From Saururus chinensis (taxonomy: Eukaryota; Streptophyta; Magnoliopsida; Piperales; Saururaceae), in assembly GCA_035235625.1 (NCBI GenBank), contig CP141146.1, positions 25,042,501 to 25,106,500 on the forward strand: 64,000 nt of DNA, in the 5' to 3' direction. A model generated the notes under the pieces. It had not been told where the DNA came from. It did not search any database and saw only the letters and a list, made by a program, of their open reading frames with translations. A program made the position numbers and the translations under genes. Within the stretch, counting starts at the first letter, position 1. Each line of letters begins with the position of its first letter. Positions 53,829 to 63,768 of the stretch are shown here, in pieces.

Positions 53829-55185
53829 ATGACAAATAGTGAAAACTCCAGTGGACCTGTAGACATGCGGGAAGTAAATCAGAGAATGGATCGAATTGAA
53901 CAGATGTTGCAGCAACTAATGCTCAATCAAACTCATCCACAGTTTACAGAAACATCAGATCCAGCTCATCCGACATTTGCGGGGACTTCTGAAAGACCAT
54001 TTGTTCCTCCTGTTCGACCACAGAATGCATCAATAGCAGGAAGACAGCAAGCTTTCTTTCAAGCTGGTTCAAATCCTATAAATATTACTGCTGGTCAGAG
54101 AAGGAATTGGAGATATCCGAATGGGACAGTACCACCATTTGAAGAAGATGACTCCAGTGAGGAGGAAATGGACAATGTGGGAAGGACAAATCGAAGAGGT
54201 GAGTTTTCAAATTCTCAAAATTACAAAATGAAAATGGACCTGCCTTCTTTTGATAGTTATATGCATATAGAAGATTTTTAGATTGGCTTTGTGAAGTTGA
54301 AAAATTTTTCGACTATATGGAAATTGATGAGATGAAGAAAGTAAAATTAGTGGCTTATAAGCTGAGCAGTGGGGCTTCAGCTTGGTGGGATCAATTACAG
54401 TTGAGCAGGACTAGACAGGGTAAACAACCTATTCGATCTTGGCATAAAATGAAACAGCTACTCAAATCCAGGTTTCTGCCTGCAGACTATGATCATATGT
54501 TATTTCAGCAATACCAAAATTGTCGACAAGGCAATAAATATGTCAGGGACTATGTTTCTGTATTTTTAAGGCTTTCAGCTCGAAATAACTTGCAGGAAAC
54601 AGAAGCTCAGTTGGTTTCCAGATTTATTCATGGTTTGAAATTTACATTACAAGATCGATTTGCTGCTCAGACTGTTTATTCTTTACATGAAGCCATCCAA
54701 ATAGCCAGCAGGTTGGAATTGCATTTGGAGAAGCAAAACAGCAGGAGTTTTACTAACTCAAGAGTGCCAAATGTAGCAAGTCAACAACAGAAATTCAAAT
54801 CTGTATTGACTGACTTGAATCCTAATAAATCAGTGAAAACAGAAACAGGGAAGCATTTCTAGAAGGATGTTCCAGGGACTAGTTCTTTTAAATCAAACCC
54901 TTATGCTCCACCACCACCCATCAAGTGCTACAGATGTGGGCAGCCAGGCCATAAATCCAATGTCTATCCCCAAAGAAAAGTTGCACATCTGACAGTCAAT
55001 ACTACTAACCAACAAGACAGTCATGAGTTTTCTGATAATTCAAGTCAAGAAAATGAAACTGAAGTGGAAGAGGTAACTGGTGACAATGGTGTGGACTGTG
55101 ATGATAATTCTTTGGCTTTGGTGGTTAGGAGGATAATGTATTCATCTAAGCAGCAGAATCATAATCAGAAGCATACTTTGTTTTG
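53829..55185 (+). pseudogene. G gag and zinc knuckle
   Basis: The ATG at 53,829 starts a gag with a coiled-coil-like N-terminus (MREVNQRMDRIEQMLQQLML) and an acidic linker. After a one-base deletion near 54,278 (stop TAG at 54,279) the gag core follows (SSGASAWWDQLQLSRTRQGK, SRFLPADYDHMLFQQYQNCR, FIHGLKFTLQDRF). The zinc knuckle near 54,925 reads CYRCGQPGHKSNVY: the final Cys of C-x2-C-x4-H-x4-C is Tyr, so the finger is broken. Further stops lie near 54,860 and 55,184. Gag would form the particle; this copy cannot make it whole. Confidence 0.85.
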
Positions 55186-55611
55186 AACCAGAGGTACTGT
55201 TAAAGATAGAATTTGCAATGTTATCATTGATAATGGGAGCACAGAGAATATTATTGCTCAGAGTGTAGTAGACAAGCTGCAATTAAAGACTGAAACACAT
55301 CCTAATCCGTATTCTATTGGGTGGATTAAAGAAGTTGGTGATATAAAAATTACAAAGAGGTGTTTAGTTCCATTTTCGATTGGAAAAAATTACAAAGCCA
55401 ACATTATGTGTGATGTCATAGATATGGATGCTTGTCAACTGTTATTGGGCAGGCCATGGCAATATGAAGTGGATTCGACACATCAAGGTAAAGAAAATAC
55501 ATATTCTTTTCAGTTTAATGGAATTACAGTTAAGCTTTTGCCAGATCTGTGTAACAAAACCACTATTGAAGGTTCAAAGAGTAAAAAGGCTTTTTACTCA
55601 CTTCTAATCTA
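55186..55611 (+). pseudogene. G aspartic protease
   Basis: VIIDNGSTENIIAQSVVDKL corresponds to the D-S-G-S/T active site of retrotransposon proteases, with Asn in place of Ser (DNGS). CDVIDMDACQLLLGRPWQYE is the hydrophobic I/L-L-G-R-P block near the end of the fold. The catalytic Asp itself is kept. The frame ends at 55,611 and is separated from the RT by a stop near 55,695. Confidence 0.8.
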
Positions 55612-55728
55612 AAGAAGGATATCGACAAAACTATTCCAATGCTGGCTTTAGTGGTTAACAGAGTTGAAGACTGTGCTTCCAAAATACCAGAATAGTTAAA
55701 ATCCCTTTTAACTGAATTTAAGGGAATT

Positions 55729-56745
55729 ATGCCAGATGATCTTCCTAATGAACTACCACCTTGGAGAGATATTCAGCATCAAATTGATCTTATACCAGGT
55801 TCAAGTTTACCTAACTTACCCCATTACAGGATGACACCTAAAGAGCACCAAATTCTACAAGAACAAGTGGAAGATTTGCTTAAAAGGGGTCTAATAAGAG
55901 AGAGCCTTAGCCCATGTGCTGTACCTGCTTTGTTAGTGCCCAAAAAAGATGGCAGCTGGCGGATGTGTATAGATAGTAGAGCCATAAATAAAATAACAGT
56001 TAAATATCGGTTTCCTATACCTAGGTTGGATGACATGCTTGATATGCTTCATGGAGCCAAGTTATTTTCTAAAATAGATCTTAAAAGTGGCTATCATCAA
56101 GTAAGGATCCGGTGTGGTGATGAATAGAAAACTGCTTTCAAGACAAAAGAGGGACTTTATGAGTGGATGGTCATGCCCTTTGGGTTATCCAACGCTCCCA
56201 GCACATTCATGAGATTGATGGTTCAGGTTTTGAAGCCTTTTCTTGGTAAATTCGTAGTAGTTTACTTTGATGATATCCTCATCTTTAGTACTTGTGAAGC
56301 AAATCATGTAGTACACTTGAGACAAGTCCTGTTAGCTTTACAGGAAAACAGTTTAATCATCAATTTAAAAAAATGTACCTTCCTGACTGAAGAGCTGATT
56401 TTTCTTGGATATATTATCAATTCTCAAGGCATTCATGTTGATCAATCCAAAATACAAGCTATAGTTGATTGGCCAATTCCAAAATCAGTGACTGGACTCA
56501 GAAGTTTCTTGGGAATGGCTACATTTTACAGGAGGTTTGTTCGAAATTTTAGTATGTTAGCTGCTCCATTGACAGAATGCTTGAAAAAGAATCAGTTTCA
56601 GTGGTCCACAGCAACAACAGACAGTTTCCATTTCTTGAAAGAAAAATTAGTTTCTACACCTATTTTAGCTCTACCAAATTTTGACAAAGTTTTTGAAGTG
56701 GAAACTGATGCATCTTGTATAGGAGTGGGTGCTGTTTTGATCCAA
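55729..56745 (+). pseudogene. G reverse transcriptase
   Basis: Good conservation: [55 protein letters not shown], the active-site VVYFDDILIFS, LGYIINSQGIHVDQSKIQAI and FLGMATFYRRFVRNFS. One W-to-stop change (TAG at 56,126) interrupts it. The RNase H domain starts (VFEVETDASCIGVGAVLIQE) and then breaks off after its first Asp at about 56,746. Lack of most of RNase H means this copy could not complete reverse transcription by itself. Confidence 0.88.
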
Positions 56746-57733
56746 GAAAGCAGATATTATTGGCCTAATGTTATCAAGGATGTCAGCAAGTTTGTTGCTA
56801 AATGCATGGTTTGTCAAAAATCAAAAGGCCACGTTCAGAACACTGGTCTATACTTACCATTACCTGTTCCTACTACTCCATGGACTGACATCTCTATGGA
56901 CTTTGTGCTTGGCTTACCAAAGACTCAAAGAGGTGTCGATTCTGTTTTTGTTGTGGTCACAGATTTTCTAAGATGACTCATTTCATTCCTTGCAAGAAAA
57001 CCATTGATGCTACACATGTGGCTTTATTATTTTTCAGAGAAATTGTTAAACACCATGGCATTCCCAGAACAATCACTTCTGACAGGGATAGTAGGTTTCT
57101 TTGCCATTTTTGGCTCACCTTATGGAAAAGATTAGATACACGGTTACAGTTCAGCTCCACTTGTCATCCCCAAACGGATGGTCAAACTGAGGTGGTAAAC
57201 AAGTCTTTGGGTGCATTACTTCGATGTTTATCCAGTGATACTCCTAAGCAATGGGATTTATATTTAGCACAAGCAGAATTTGCATATAATTCCTCTATTA
57301 ATCAATCTACTGGATTTAGTCCTTTTGAAATCATTTATGGCCAGCTTCCCCATCATCCTCTTACTTTGTTGGGCATCCTAAACAAAAAGGGGATAATGTT
57401 AAAGCTGTTGATATTCTGTCAAAATTGCAAGCTATCCATCAACAAGTTTTCCAGAATATCCAGAAATCCAATCAGATCTACAAATCTGCTGCTGACAAAC
57501 ATCGCCGGGTTCATGAATTTGCTGAGGGTGATATGGTTATGGTCCATTTGTGCAAGGACAGGTTACCAGCTGGAAGTTATTCGAAGTTGTCTCAGAAGAA
57601 GTTTGGTCCATTTAAGATTTTACAGAAAATTAATTCCAATGCCTATGTCGTGGATCTACCTTCATCCTTTGCAATTTCCAATACCTTTAATATCTCTAAT
57701 CTTTTTGCGTATCATCCACCTCTTCAGATTTAG
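56746..57733 (+). pseudogene. G integrase
   Basis: The truncated RNase H is fused in frame to the tail of the integrase zinc finger (YYWPNVIKDVSKFVAKCMVC), so most of RNase H and the HH part of the HHCC finger were deleted. The core keeps the D-D-E residues: WTDISMDFVLGLP, TITSDRDSRF and CHPQTDGQTEVVN. A one-base loss near 56,970 shifts the frame in the core, and a second shift near 57,400 precedes the C-terminal part (KFGPFKILQKINSNAYVVDL, SNTFNISNLFAYHP). No chromodomain is evident at the end. Confidence 0.87.
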
Positions 57734-57766
57734 CTCGAGGTCGAGCTTTCTTTGGGTGGGATGCTA

Positions 57767-58511
57767 TGACGCAGTGCTGTGAATTAAGACGTGTGACAAT
57801 TGTAATGGAAGAAGTTCATTGAAGCATTTGATCAAACACCCGTTGCAAGGCATTAATACGAAGGGGTATTTCTGGTAATCACTAACATTTCAATTCTGGC
57901 GGTGTTGGTTTGATGGGTAAATAAGTGAAACAGTGAAGGGGCAGTTGTGACAATTTAGTTTAACTAAAACAACCGGTATTTTCGTTGGTCATCTTCTCGA
58001 GCAAGGGATTTGGAGAAGGCAAGGTAAAGAAGAATTTGGCTACTAGCGGGAATTTTTAAATGTGCTCCGCATCATCCGGATCTGGAAGGATACATCTCAG
58101 CAGTATAAATATGTTTGTGAAGGAGATTTGAGGGACCTTTTTGACTAATTGATGAAATTTCTTTCCCGAAACTTCTGGATCTGAAGTTCGGAGTCTCTGT
58201 TCTCATGGAGTTGAGAACTTCTTGTTGTGGATTCAGCGAGGTTACTTTTATTGCTTGTGGATTCAAGTAGTGCAGGTGGATTCCTGTTAGTGTTTAGTTT
58301 TCATTTGTCTTTTGTTGCTATTAGTTTGAATTCAGCTCAGAATTGGTTAATCTGTTGTTTAGCTGTATAAATGGAGCTGTAAGAAAATCTTTCTGTAAAT
58401 TCTGTCAGGCATATTTTCATTCTCAATTTCTGGATACAATTCTGGGTTTTTGCAACATTGAATTTTACATCTCGAGGTGTATTATTGGGTTGTGAAATTG
58501 TGACTGCGTCA
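57767..58511 (+). repeat. 3' LTR of G
   Basis: 745 bp, partner of 53,051-53,795. It is preceded by a short purine run (GGGTGGGATG). Confidence 0.95.
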
Positions 58512-58516
58512 TGTTG

Positions 58517-58672
58517 GACACTACAGACAATGGTGTTTCAAAATTAGAGGCTGAAACTCCAAATGATTCTCATGCAAATCAAGAAGTAAAACTTAGCAAA
58601 TTGGAAGAGGACCTTAGTCAATGTGAGAGTATAGATGGGCCTGTTAATGGAGAAGGAGAGCTCCCCTTTGGA
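58517..58672 (+). pseudogene. Captured coiled-coil protein fragment, first part
   Basis: Directly after the TGTTG duplication the frame DTTDNGVSKLEAETPNDSHA continues to a stop at about 58,674. If G and one TGTTG are removed, this frame is continuous with the importin-beta frame that ends ...NPVL at 53,050. It is hydrophilic and acidic and probably the N-terminal region of the same host protein as 58,874-59,865. Between 58,675 and 58,870 the reading is lost through stops. Confidence 0.5.
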
Positions 58673-58873
58673 TGATATCCATGATACAAGTGCGGTCATA
58701 AGCAGCTCTGATGAGTGTGACAAGCAGTATTGAAATGGAGGCAGGGCTGCCCAATGGGGCTTTTGTAAAGGATAGGTTTGTGAAGGTGCAGGAGTTGGTG
58801 AATATGTCTTACGCTTTAGTTTGGTATCTGCTTCTTCTCCCAGTTAAGATGTGACATCATAAATCAGGTCTGG

Positions 58874-59865
58874 AACAGTTGTGCTAGGAGATGAGGTAAA
58901 CAATAATTTGGACAAACTTCCCAGGTCATTGCCTATAAATCCAGCTACCATGGAATCTAAAATTGAAGTTGAGAATGGCTTTGCAGAAATAAATTTTCAA
59001 CCGGCAGCTATAACAGAAGAGATGAGCTCACTCGCACATACCTTGAAGCTTACTGGAACGCACCATGACGATATAAGATGCAAACTTTTATGCCCTGAAG
59101 ATGAGTTAAATCCCGGCGGTGCAGTTAATAATGGTGAGCTTGCGTCGGCAGTTGCTCTGGCTGATTTCTCTTTAGCAAACAGTAGAAGCTTGTCTATTAC
59201 TTCATCAAAAAAGATTGAATTGGAAGACAGACCTACGGGTTCTTCATATGCTGGAGAACCGGAGAAAAAGACTCCCATTTTCATCTTAAAGCTGCCAAGA
59301 TGTGTTGAGGATGATCATGGGGGAAGGATCATATTGGCTCAGGTAGAAGTTGATCAGAAGACTCAGGACAGGGGCGTTGTAAGAGTGGTGATGCAACAAC
59401 AGAAGGCACTCTGTACCGAATGTAAAGATAAAGTTGTTGCTGCAAAGGTAGAAGAAAATGCTTTACGAGATGCTTTCAGAGCAAAGAAACGTGATTTGGA
59501 ATCTGTCCAAGCACTGACGAACAGGTTAAACAGTGCCACTTCATTTGAGGAGCTAGATGACATGGAGCGCAAGCTACAACACAAGCCGATGGCTTTGAAA
59601 GATGGAAATCAGCTAATACGTGAGATTAAACAAATGCAGCAGGCAAGGGAGCAGTTTTTTGCTCGCATGGGTTCACAATCTGAATTTTAGGAGGTGTTCG
59701 AGCAACCAGAGAACATTGACGCACGTATGCAACACCTAAGACAGAGAGATTTCCTCCGAGTTAACTTGGTCAGATATGAAGATGCAAGCAAAGCTGTCAA
59801 GAGGAAGCAATATGAAGATATTGAATCTTTAACAAAACTTGAAAGCCAATACAGAGATTTCTAGA
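58874..59865 (+). pseudogene. Captured fragment of a proton-pump-interactor-like coiled-coil protein
   Basis: An open frame of 269 codons (58,881-59,690), continuing after one stop to about 59,863, encodes an acidic low-complexity part followed by TPIFILKLPRCVEDDHGG, RIILAQVEVDQKTQDRGVVR, a Lys/Glu-rich coiled coil (KVEENALRDAFRAKKRDLES, NRLNSATSFEELDDMERKLQ, LIREIKQMQQAREQFF) and RVNLVRYEDASKAVKRKQYE. This order resembles large plant coiled-coil proteins of the proton pump interactor group, where (F/Y)-L-x-(R/K)-(V/L)-P-R and QVDEKT, EELD-KI, LIREIKQL occur in the same order. No introns interrupt it. It ends about 90 bp before the W 3' LTR. Confidence 0.65.
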
Positions 59866-59953
59866 CCAACTATTCATAGCGGCGCTATAGTGGGCCCAAT
59901 GCTTGAAGTTTAAGGTCACTTTGGGGATGATGTGATGTAGAAGCGTAGTAGAA

Positions 59954-60293
59954 TGTTGTGAATGTTTAGGGGCTACCATTAGGGCTAGGGTAATTAGGTA
60001 ATTATGTAATAAGGGTATTTAGGTCAATAGGTTAATTAAGGTTTTCTTTTAATTATGTTAATGAGCCTTAGGCGCCTGTTAGTGAGCCTATTAATTAACA
60101 TATTCAAATGTAAGGGCTACGCCCTAATTGAGATTATAAATAAATTATTATCTGTCTAATTATCTTATCTTCTCCCTTGCCACTCCCTCTTGTCCGGCGG
60201 CCATGCCACTCCCTCTTCCTTTTCCTGTCTTTTCCGTGCCGCTCCCCTCCCCTACGTCGGCTGCCACACTGTTGTGGACATCCGTCCACAACA
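59954..60293 (+). repeat. 3' LTR of W
   Basis: 340 bp, TGTTGTGAATG...CCGTCCACAACA, with short inverted ends TGTTGTG/CACAACA. It has the TATA box missing from the 5' LTR (TATAAATAA at 60,135-60,143). Confidence 0.88.
60135..60143 (+). promoter_or_regulatory. TATA box in the 3' LTR of W
   Basis: TATAAATAA in GAGATTATAAATAAATTATT. The whole surrounding ~50 bp is absent from the 5' LTR. If the promoter works, transcripts from here would run toward the spacer of the MULE inverted repeat. Confidence 0.5.
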
Positions 60294-60298
60294 ATATC

Positions 60299-60495
60299 AT
60301 AGATGATTGGGAGGATGGAATTAAATACTTCAAACTGACAGAACCATTGACGGAAAGTCGTGCTTTGACTTACCCCAACAGCTCGCTGAAGCTCACCGAC
60401 GGATGAATGTTCAACAACCCTGTCATTCCACCAAAATACATGTCATCATTGCCTCTCTCTTCGTTATAATGGATGCAAATACCGATCCTATCCAT
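60299..60495 (-). pseudogene. MULE A transposase, PB1-like exon, proximal half with start codon
   Basis: The ATG at 60,495-60,493 (minus) mirrors the ATG of MULE B at 61,127. The translation reads MDRIGICIHYNEERGNDDMY, then NIHPSVSFSELL, a stop, and KARLSVNGSVSLKYLIPSSQ. It is a PB1-like N-terminal domain as found in many plant MULE transposases. It ends at the ATATC duplication where W is inserted and continues at 50,607. Confidence 0.75.
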
Positions 60496-61126
60496 GATCG
60501 GTGTAAAAGAAGGATCGATTCTGGGAAATACAGCCTTTGGAGCACTCACATAGCATCTGTGGTGTCAAAAAACATTTTTTTCTTATTCATCGATGCTCGC
60601 CAAGGAGTCACCACCAATCACCTCCTGCCGGTGACTTCCGTTCATCGTAGATGACTCCCAGCACACTGGAATAGCATAGCACTGTTCCAGTGTTCATTTA
60701 TTACTCTCTACTTTATAACATATGATATGGTGGAAACCTAATGGCAATTTTGTCCATAAGCAGGTCATATGGCATTTCCGTGAGTTTTTTCCATCTTGCC
60801 TGGCCAAAGAATGAAATATTCCATATTCCCAGGATTTTAAACAGAAATGCCATATGACCTGGTTGTGGACCAAAATACCCTTAGGTTTCACTATATCATG
60901 TTTTAAATGTTCAGCTTGTAATAAATGCACAATGAAACAGTGTTGCGCAATTCTGGTGTGCTGGGAGTCATCAGCAATGAATAGAACTTGCCGGTGGGAG
61001 CTGACTGGCGGTGACTCATCGGCGAGAGTCGATGAATAAGAAAAAAGTGATTTTTTAGACCGCAGACGCTGTTTGAGTGCTCCAAAAGCTGCATTTTGCA
61101 GAAACGATCATTCTTTCACACTAATC
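60496..61126. repeat. Centre of the MULE inverted repeat: upstream arms and spacer
   Basis: The arms 60,496-60,778 (left) and 60,844-61,126 (right) are reverse complements of each other with scattered mismatches, for example GGTCATATGGCATTTC against GAAATGCCATATGACC, and TTTGGAGCACTC against GAGTGCTCCAAA. The non-repeated middle, 60,779-60,843, is 65 bp. The symmetry axis computed from the two start codons and from the arm ends agrees (about 60,811). These are the 5' non-coding ends of the two MULE copies, likely including terminal inverted repeat sequence. Confidence 0.85.
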
Positions 61127-61575
61127 ATGGATAGGATCAATATTTGCATCCATTATAATGGAGAGGTAGGCAATGACGGTATGTATATCGGTGAAATGGC
61201 ACGGTTGATGAACATTCATCTGTCGGTGAGCTTCGGCGAGCTGCTAGGGCAAGTCAAAGCACGACTTTCCGTCAATGGTAATGTCAATTTGAAGTATTTA
61301 ATTCCATCATCCCAATCATCTATGATATATGAATTACAAGACAATGATGACCTCCAATTAGTGCTCTCCATTCATAAGAAGGCGAATAAGGAGGTGTTAT
61401 CATTGTATGCCTAGATGAAACAACCCGACAACGGAGATAAATCACCATCACCCTCCTTTGAAAGGAACCAGACAGTTAATAGAGCTGAATCACCCGACAC
61501 AATGGCTCATCCCAGCTCGAATGTCAGATTTCATACCGGATTCAATGAAACTCAATTTGCATTTGAAACTGTCAG
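61127..61575 (+). pseudogene. MULE B transposase, exon 1 (PB1-like domain and acidic linker)
   Basis: The ATG at 61,127 starts MDRINICIHYNGEVGNDGMY, LGQVKARLSVNGNVNLKYLI, ELQDNDDLQLVLSIHKKANK, a PB1-like domain of about 95 residues. A TAG (61,412) interrupts, after which the same frame continues as a hydrophilic linker (SPDTMAHPSSNVRFHTGFNE) to the splice donor GTCAG|GTAACA at 61,576. I chose this start because the mirror copy has an ATG at the equivalent place. One nonsense codon aside, the exon is intact. Confidence 0.75.
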
Positions 61576-61894
61576 GTAACAATATTGAATCTTTCAATTA
61601 TACGCAATTTGTATATTTCGTGTACTCGAGACCACAATATTGAACTTATCGTGTTAAGGGTAAATCATAGTGTGCGAAGTTATAAACACAACCTGTAATA
61701 TTTCGCATTAGTAATTACACGATATACACATGCAATAGAGCAATTATGTGTTGCATCATAGATATAACAACATGACATACATTAATGTCGTCATTTCGAT
61801 AACACGTCTTAAAATGTTTGCTTGTTAATAGAATACACGATGTCGACTGATGTTGCGGTTTTTTAACACGATAATGTGCAATGCAAATTGGGAG
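61576..61894 (+). other. MULE B intron 1, rich in ACACGAT/ATCGTGT words
   Basis: From the GTAACA donor to about 61,894. It contains TTCGTGTACTCGAG, TATCGTGTTAAG, TACACGATATAC, AACACGTCTT, ACACGATGTCG and ACACGATAATG within about 300 bp. The adjacent exons lack these words. Confidence 0.6.
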
Positions 61895-62695
61895 AACTGG
61901 GAAACTTGCCCTCAACAAATCCACGTCAATCATCTTTCACCAATCTAGCGAGTATAGAACCTGAAATAGAAGTCAATCAGAATAGATCAAGGGAATTGTC
62001 GCCAATGATGGGTGGGTTAAGGACTTCATTTGATAACTACGAACCTCCATATAGCCCTTGTAATTACAACGGTGGACAAGGCGAAGAAGTTGAAAATATG
62101 TGAGCTAAGGATCTGTGGTACGATAATGATATAGTTGACATGGAATGTATGTCTGACCGCGAAGAATTTGGAAACAGCGAGGTTCCCAGTAACGTCTACG
62201 TTGAGGCAGAGGCAGATTGGGATATCGTCGATGATTTAATCATGTTGGAACTGAATATTGATGAAGGCTAGCTAATGACGGGTAGCTTGCAAGCTAAGGA
62301 TTACCAGAAGCTCCTCGAATTGGGTGCATGTTTTCTAAGTCTGTTGCATTTCAAGAGGGTCTTGATCAACTTAGCAATAAAGGTGAATTTCACATATCGT
62401 GTTGTGGATGAAAACCAAAATACATATGCCGCAAAGTGCTCCAATGAATCTTGTAACTGGTACATAAGGGCTTCAAATATTAGATATCATGTGACTGTCA
62501 CGAGGTTAGTGCCGACTCCTTCATGTGGAACCCAAAGGAATTCAACTGACCATCCCCTAGCATCGCACCTTTGGATAGTGAGAAAATGTTATGGCCTCTT
62601 TAAAGACTATGTGGACATTATACCTTAGAGCATAGCAAGTTATATTTCAAAGCACTTGGGCATAACTTAGAACTACAAGAAATGCTGGTGCGCAG
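61895..62695 (+). pseudogene. MULE B transposase, exon 2 (MuDR-type DNA-binding domain)
   Basis: Reads STNPRQSSFTNLASIEPEIE, SPMMGGLRTSFDNYEPPYSP, an acidic stretch, then LMTGSLQAKDYQKLLELGAC, VNFTYRVVDENQNTYAAKCS, CNWYIRASNIRYHVTVTRLV and SHLWIVRKCYGLFKDYVDII, ending at the donor GCGCAG|GTAATG (62,696). It is better preserved than MULE A. Stops at about 62,101, 62,270, 62,626 and 62,668 remain. The Cys/His pattern of the MuDR-type zinc finger is present. Confidence 0.82.
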
Positions 62696-62946
62696 GTAAT
62701 GCATGAGAAGACACTGAGTGTTGATTTAGTGTCACGATATGTTAGTCTAGCATGTTATCATTTGCACGCTTAAACTATATTCGAAATATGCACTCACACG
62801 ACATACGTCAATATCGTGTTACTATAAACACGATCAAGCATCGTGTATGGATTATGATCACACGAAAATATAAAATGTCATGCGATCGGGAACATGATGT
62901 AAGACGGTGTCGTATAACATTCACTAAATTGTATTTGGTCGTGTAG
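62696..62946 (+). other. MULE B intron 2, rich in ACACGA/TCGTGT words
   Basis: Donor GTAATG and acceptor GTCGTGTAG. It contains CACACGACATACG, TATCGTGTTAC, AACACGATCAAGCATCGTGT, TCACACGAAAAT and GGTCGTGTAG. Confidence 0.6.
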
Positions 62947-63544
62947 GTAAAACTTGGTGCTAGTTTCTTGAGTTGCTTAGAAATCATCTATTCTCTGATC
63001 CTCCAACCGAGTTGGATACAATCGTTTCAGATAGACAGAAGGGATTGACAAATGCTATGAAGAAGTTTTTCCCATCTACACACCACTGGTACTGCATCCA
63101 TCACATGGTAGCAAATATGCTAGAAGATTTAAGGACAACTACCTAAAGAATCAGCTCCATGTTGCAGCCGAAACATTCAGACAAAATGTGTATGATAAAA
63201 CAATGTACAACATTAAAGAACATAATCCGGAAGCATATGCTTTGCTAAATAAGATAGGTTCGGATCACTGGGCCAATGTATCATTTCCAAGGAAAAGATA
63301 TGGGACACTTAGCTCAAATAGGTCTGAAAGTGCAAATGCAATGTTCAAAAAAGTCCGATTGATGCCTATAACGCGTTTAATTGAGTATACGAGGGAGCAC
63401 ACAATGACATTATTTGAAAAACGTCGGACGGACGAACAGATTATGATGGAAGAGTTAACCCCATCAACCTGAAAACACATCGAAAACAGGCAAGAAGAAG
63501 TAAGGAATGTGATTGTATTGCCTATGTCACTGTATGAATTCCAG
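62947..63544 (+). pseudogene. MULE B transposase, catalytic exon with large deletion
   Basis: The exon opens with the four bases GTAA that begin the MULE A exon and then jumps to FLELLRNHLFSDPPTELDTI. The roughly 370 bp that hold the first catalytic Asp (the VDATFLKGKY block of copy A) are missing. It continues DRQKGLTNAMKKFFPSTHHW, IHHMVANMLE, then after a frame break QLHVAAETFRQNVYDKTMYN, LLNKIGSDHWANVSFPRKRY, SNRSESANAMFKKVR and RLIEYTREHTMTLF, up to the donor CCAG|GTAAAT. This copy cannot encode an active transposase. Confidence 0.85.
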
Positions 63545-63768
63545 GTAAATTCACTACATCACCAGGTACATTGCATTCATACGGCGATGTACAAAGCTTG
63601 TGCTCATTTATGCATTAGGGCTTCATATCGTGTTAGCTTACAAACGGTATGGTCCTTGAACATGTGAGTCGATACTACTTACAAAATGATCGTAAAGACA
63701 CGTCGTGTACTCGAGAACACGATAATTTCATTTATCGTGCTCTCTTACTCACAATCTTTTCTTCACAG
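63545..63768 (+). other. MULE B intron 3, rich in ACACGA/TCGTGT words
   Basis: Donor GTAAAT, good acceptor TCTTTTCTTCACAG. It contains TATCGTGTTAGC, GACACGTCGTGTACTCGAGA, ACACGATAAT and TATCGTGCTC. Confidence 0.65.

Larger units (their letters stand above)
53051..58511 (+). mobile_element. Ty3/gypsy element G nested in W
   Basis: LTRs of 745 bp each at 53,051-53,795 and 57,767-58,511 (TGACG...GCGTCA), flanked by the perfect 5-bp duplication TGTTG (53,046-53,050 and 58,512-58,516). I count roughly 20 differences between the LTRs by eye, so this is among the youngest insertions here. An initiator-Met primer site follows the 5' LTR. The interior encodes gag, zinc knuckle, protease, RT and integrase but lacks most of RNase H, and frames are broken. 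It separates the captured importin-beta and coiled-coil parts of W. Confidence 0.95.
50608..60293 (+). mobile_element. LTR element W carrying captured host gene pieces (9.7 kb with nested G)
   Basis: Direct LTRs at 50,608-50,916 and 59,954-60,293, both TGTTGTG...ACA, are flanked by the perfect 5-bp duplication ATATC (50,603-50,607 and 60,294-60,298). Removing W restores MULE A text that matches MULE B on the other strand (TATATCATAGATGATTGGGA). Without the nested Ty3/gypsy element G (53,051-58,511), W is about 4.2 kb. It encodes no gag or pol that I can see, only pieces of cellular genes. It is thus a non-autonomous transducing LTR element and must have used reverse transcriptase and integrase from elsewhere. 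Confidence 0.9.
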
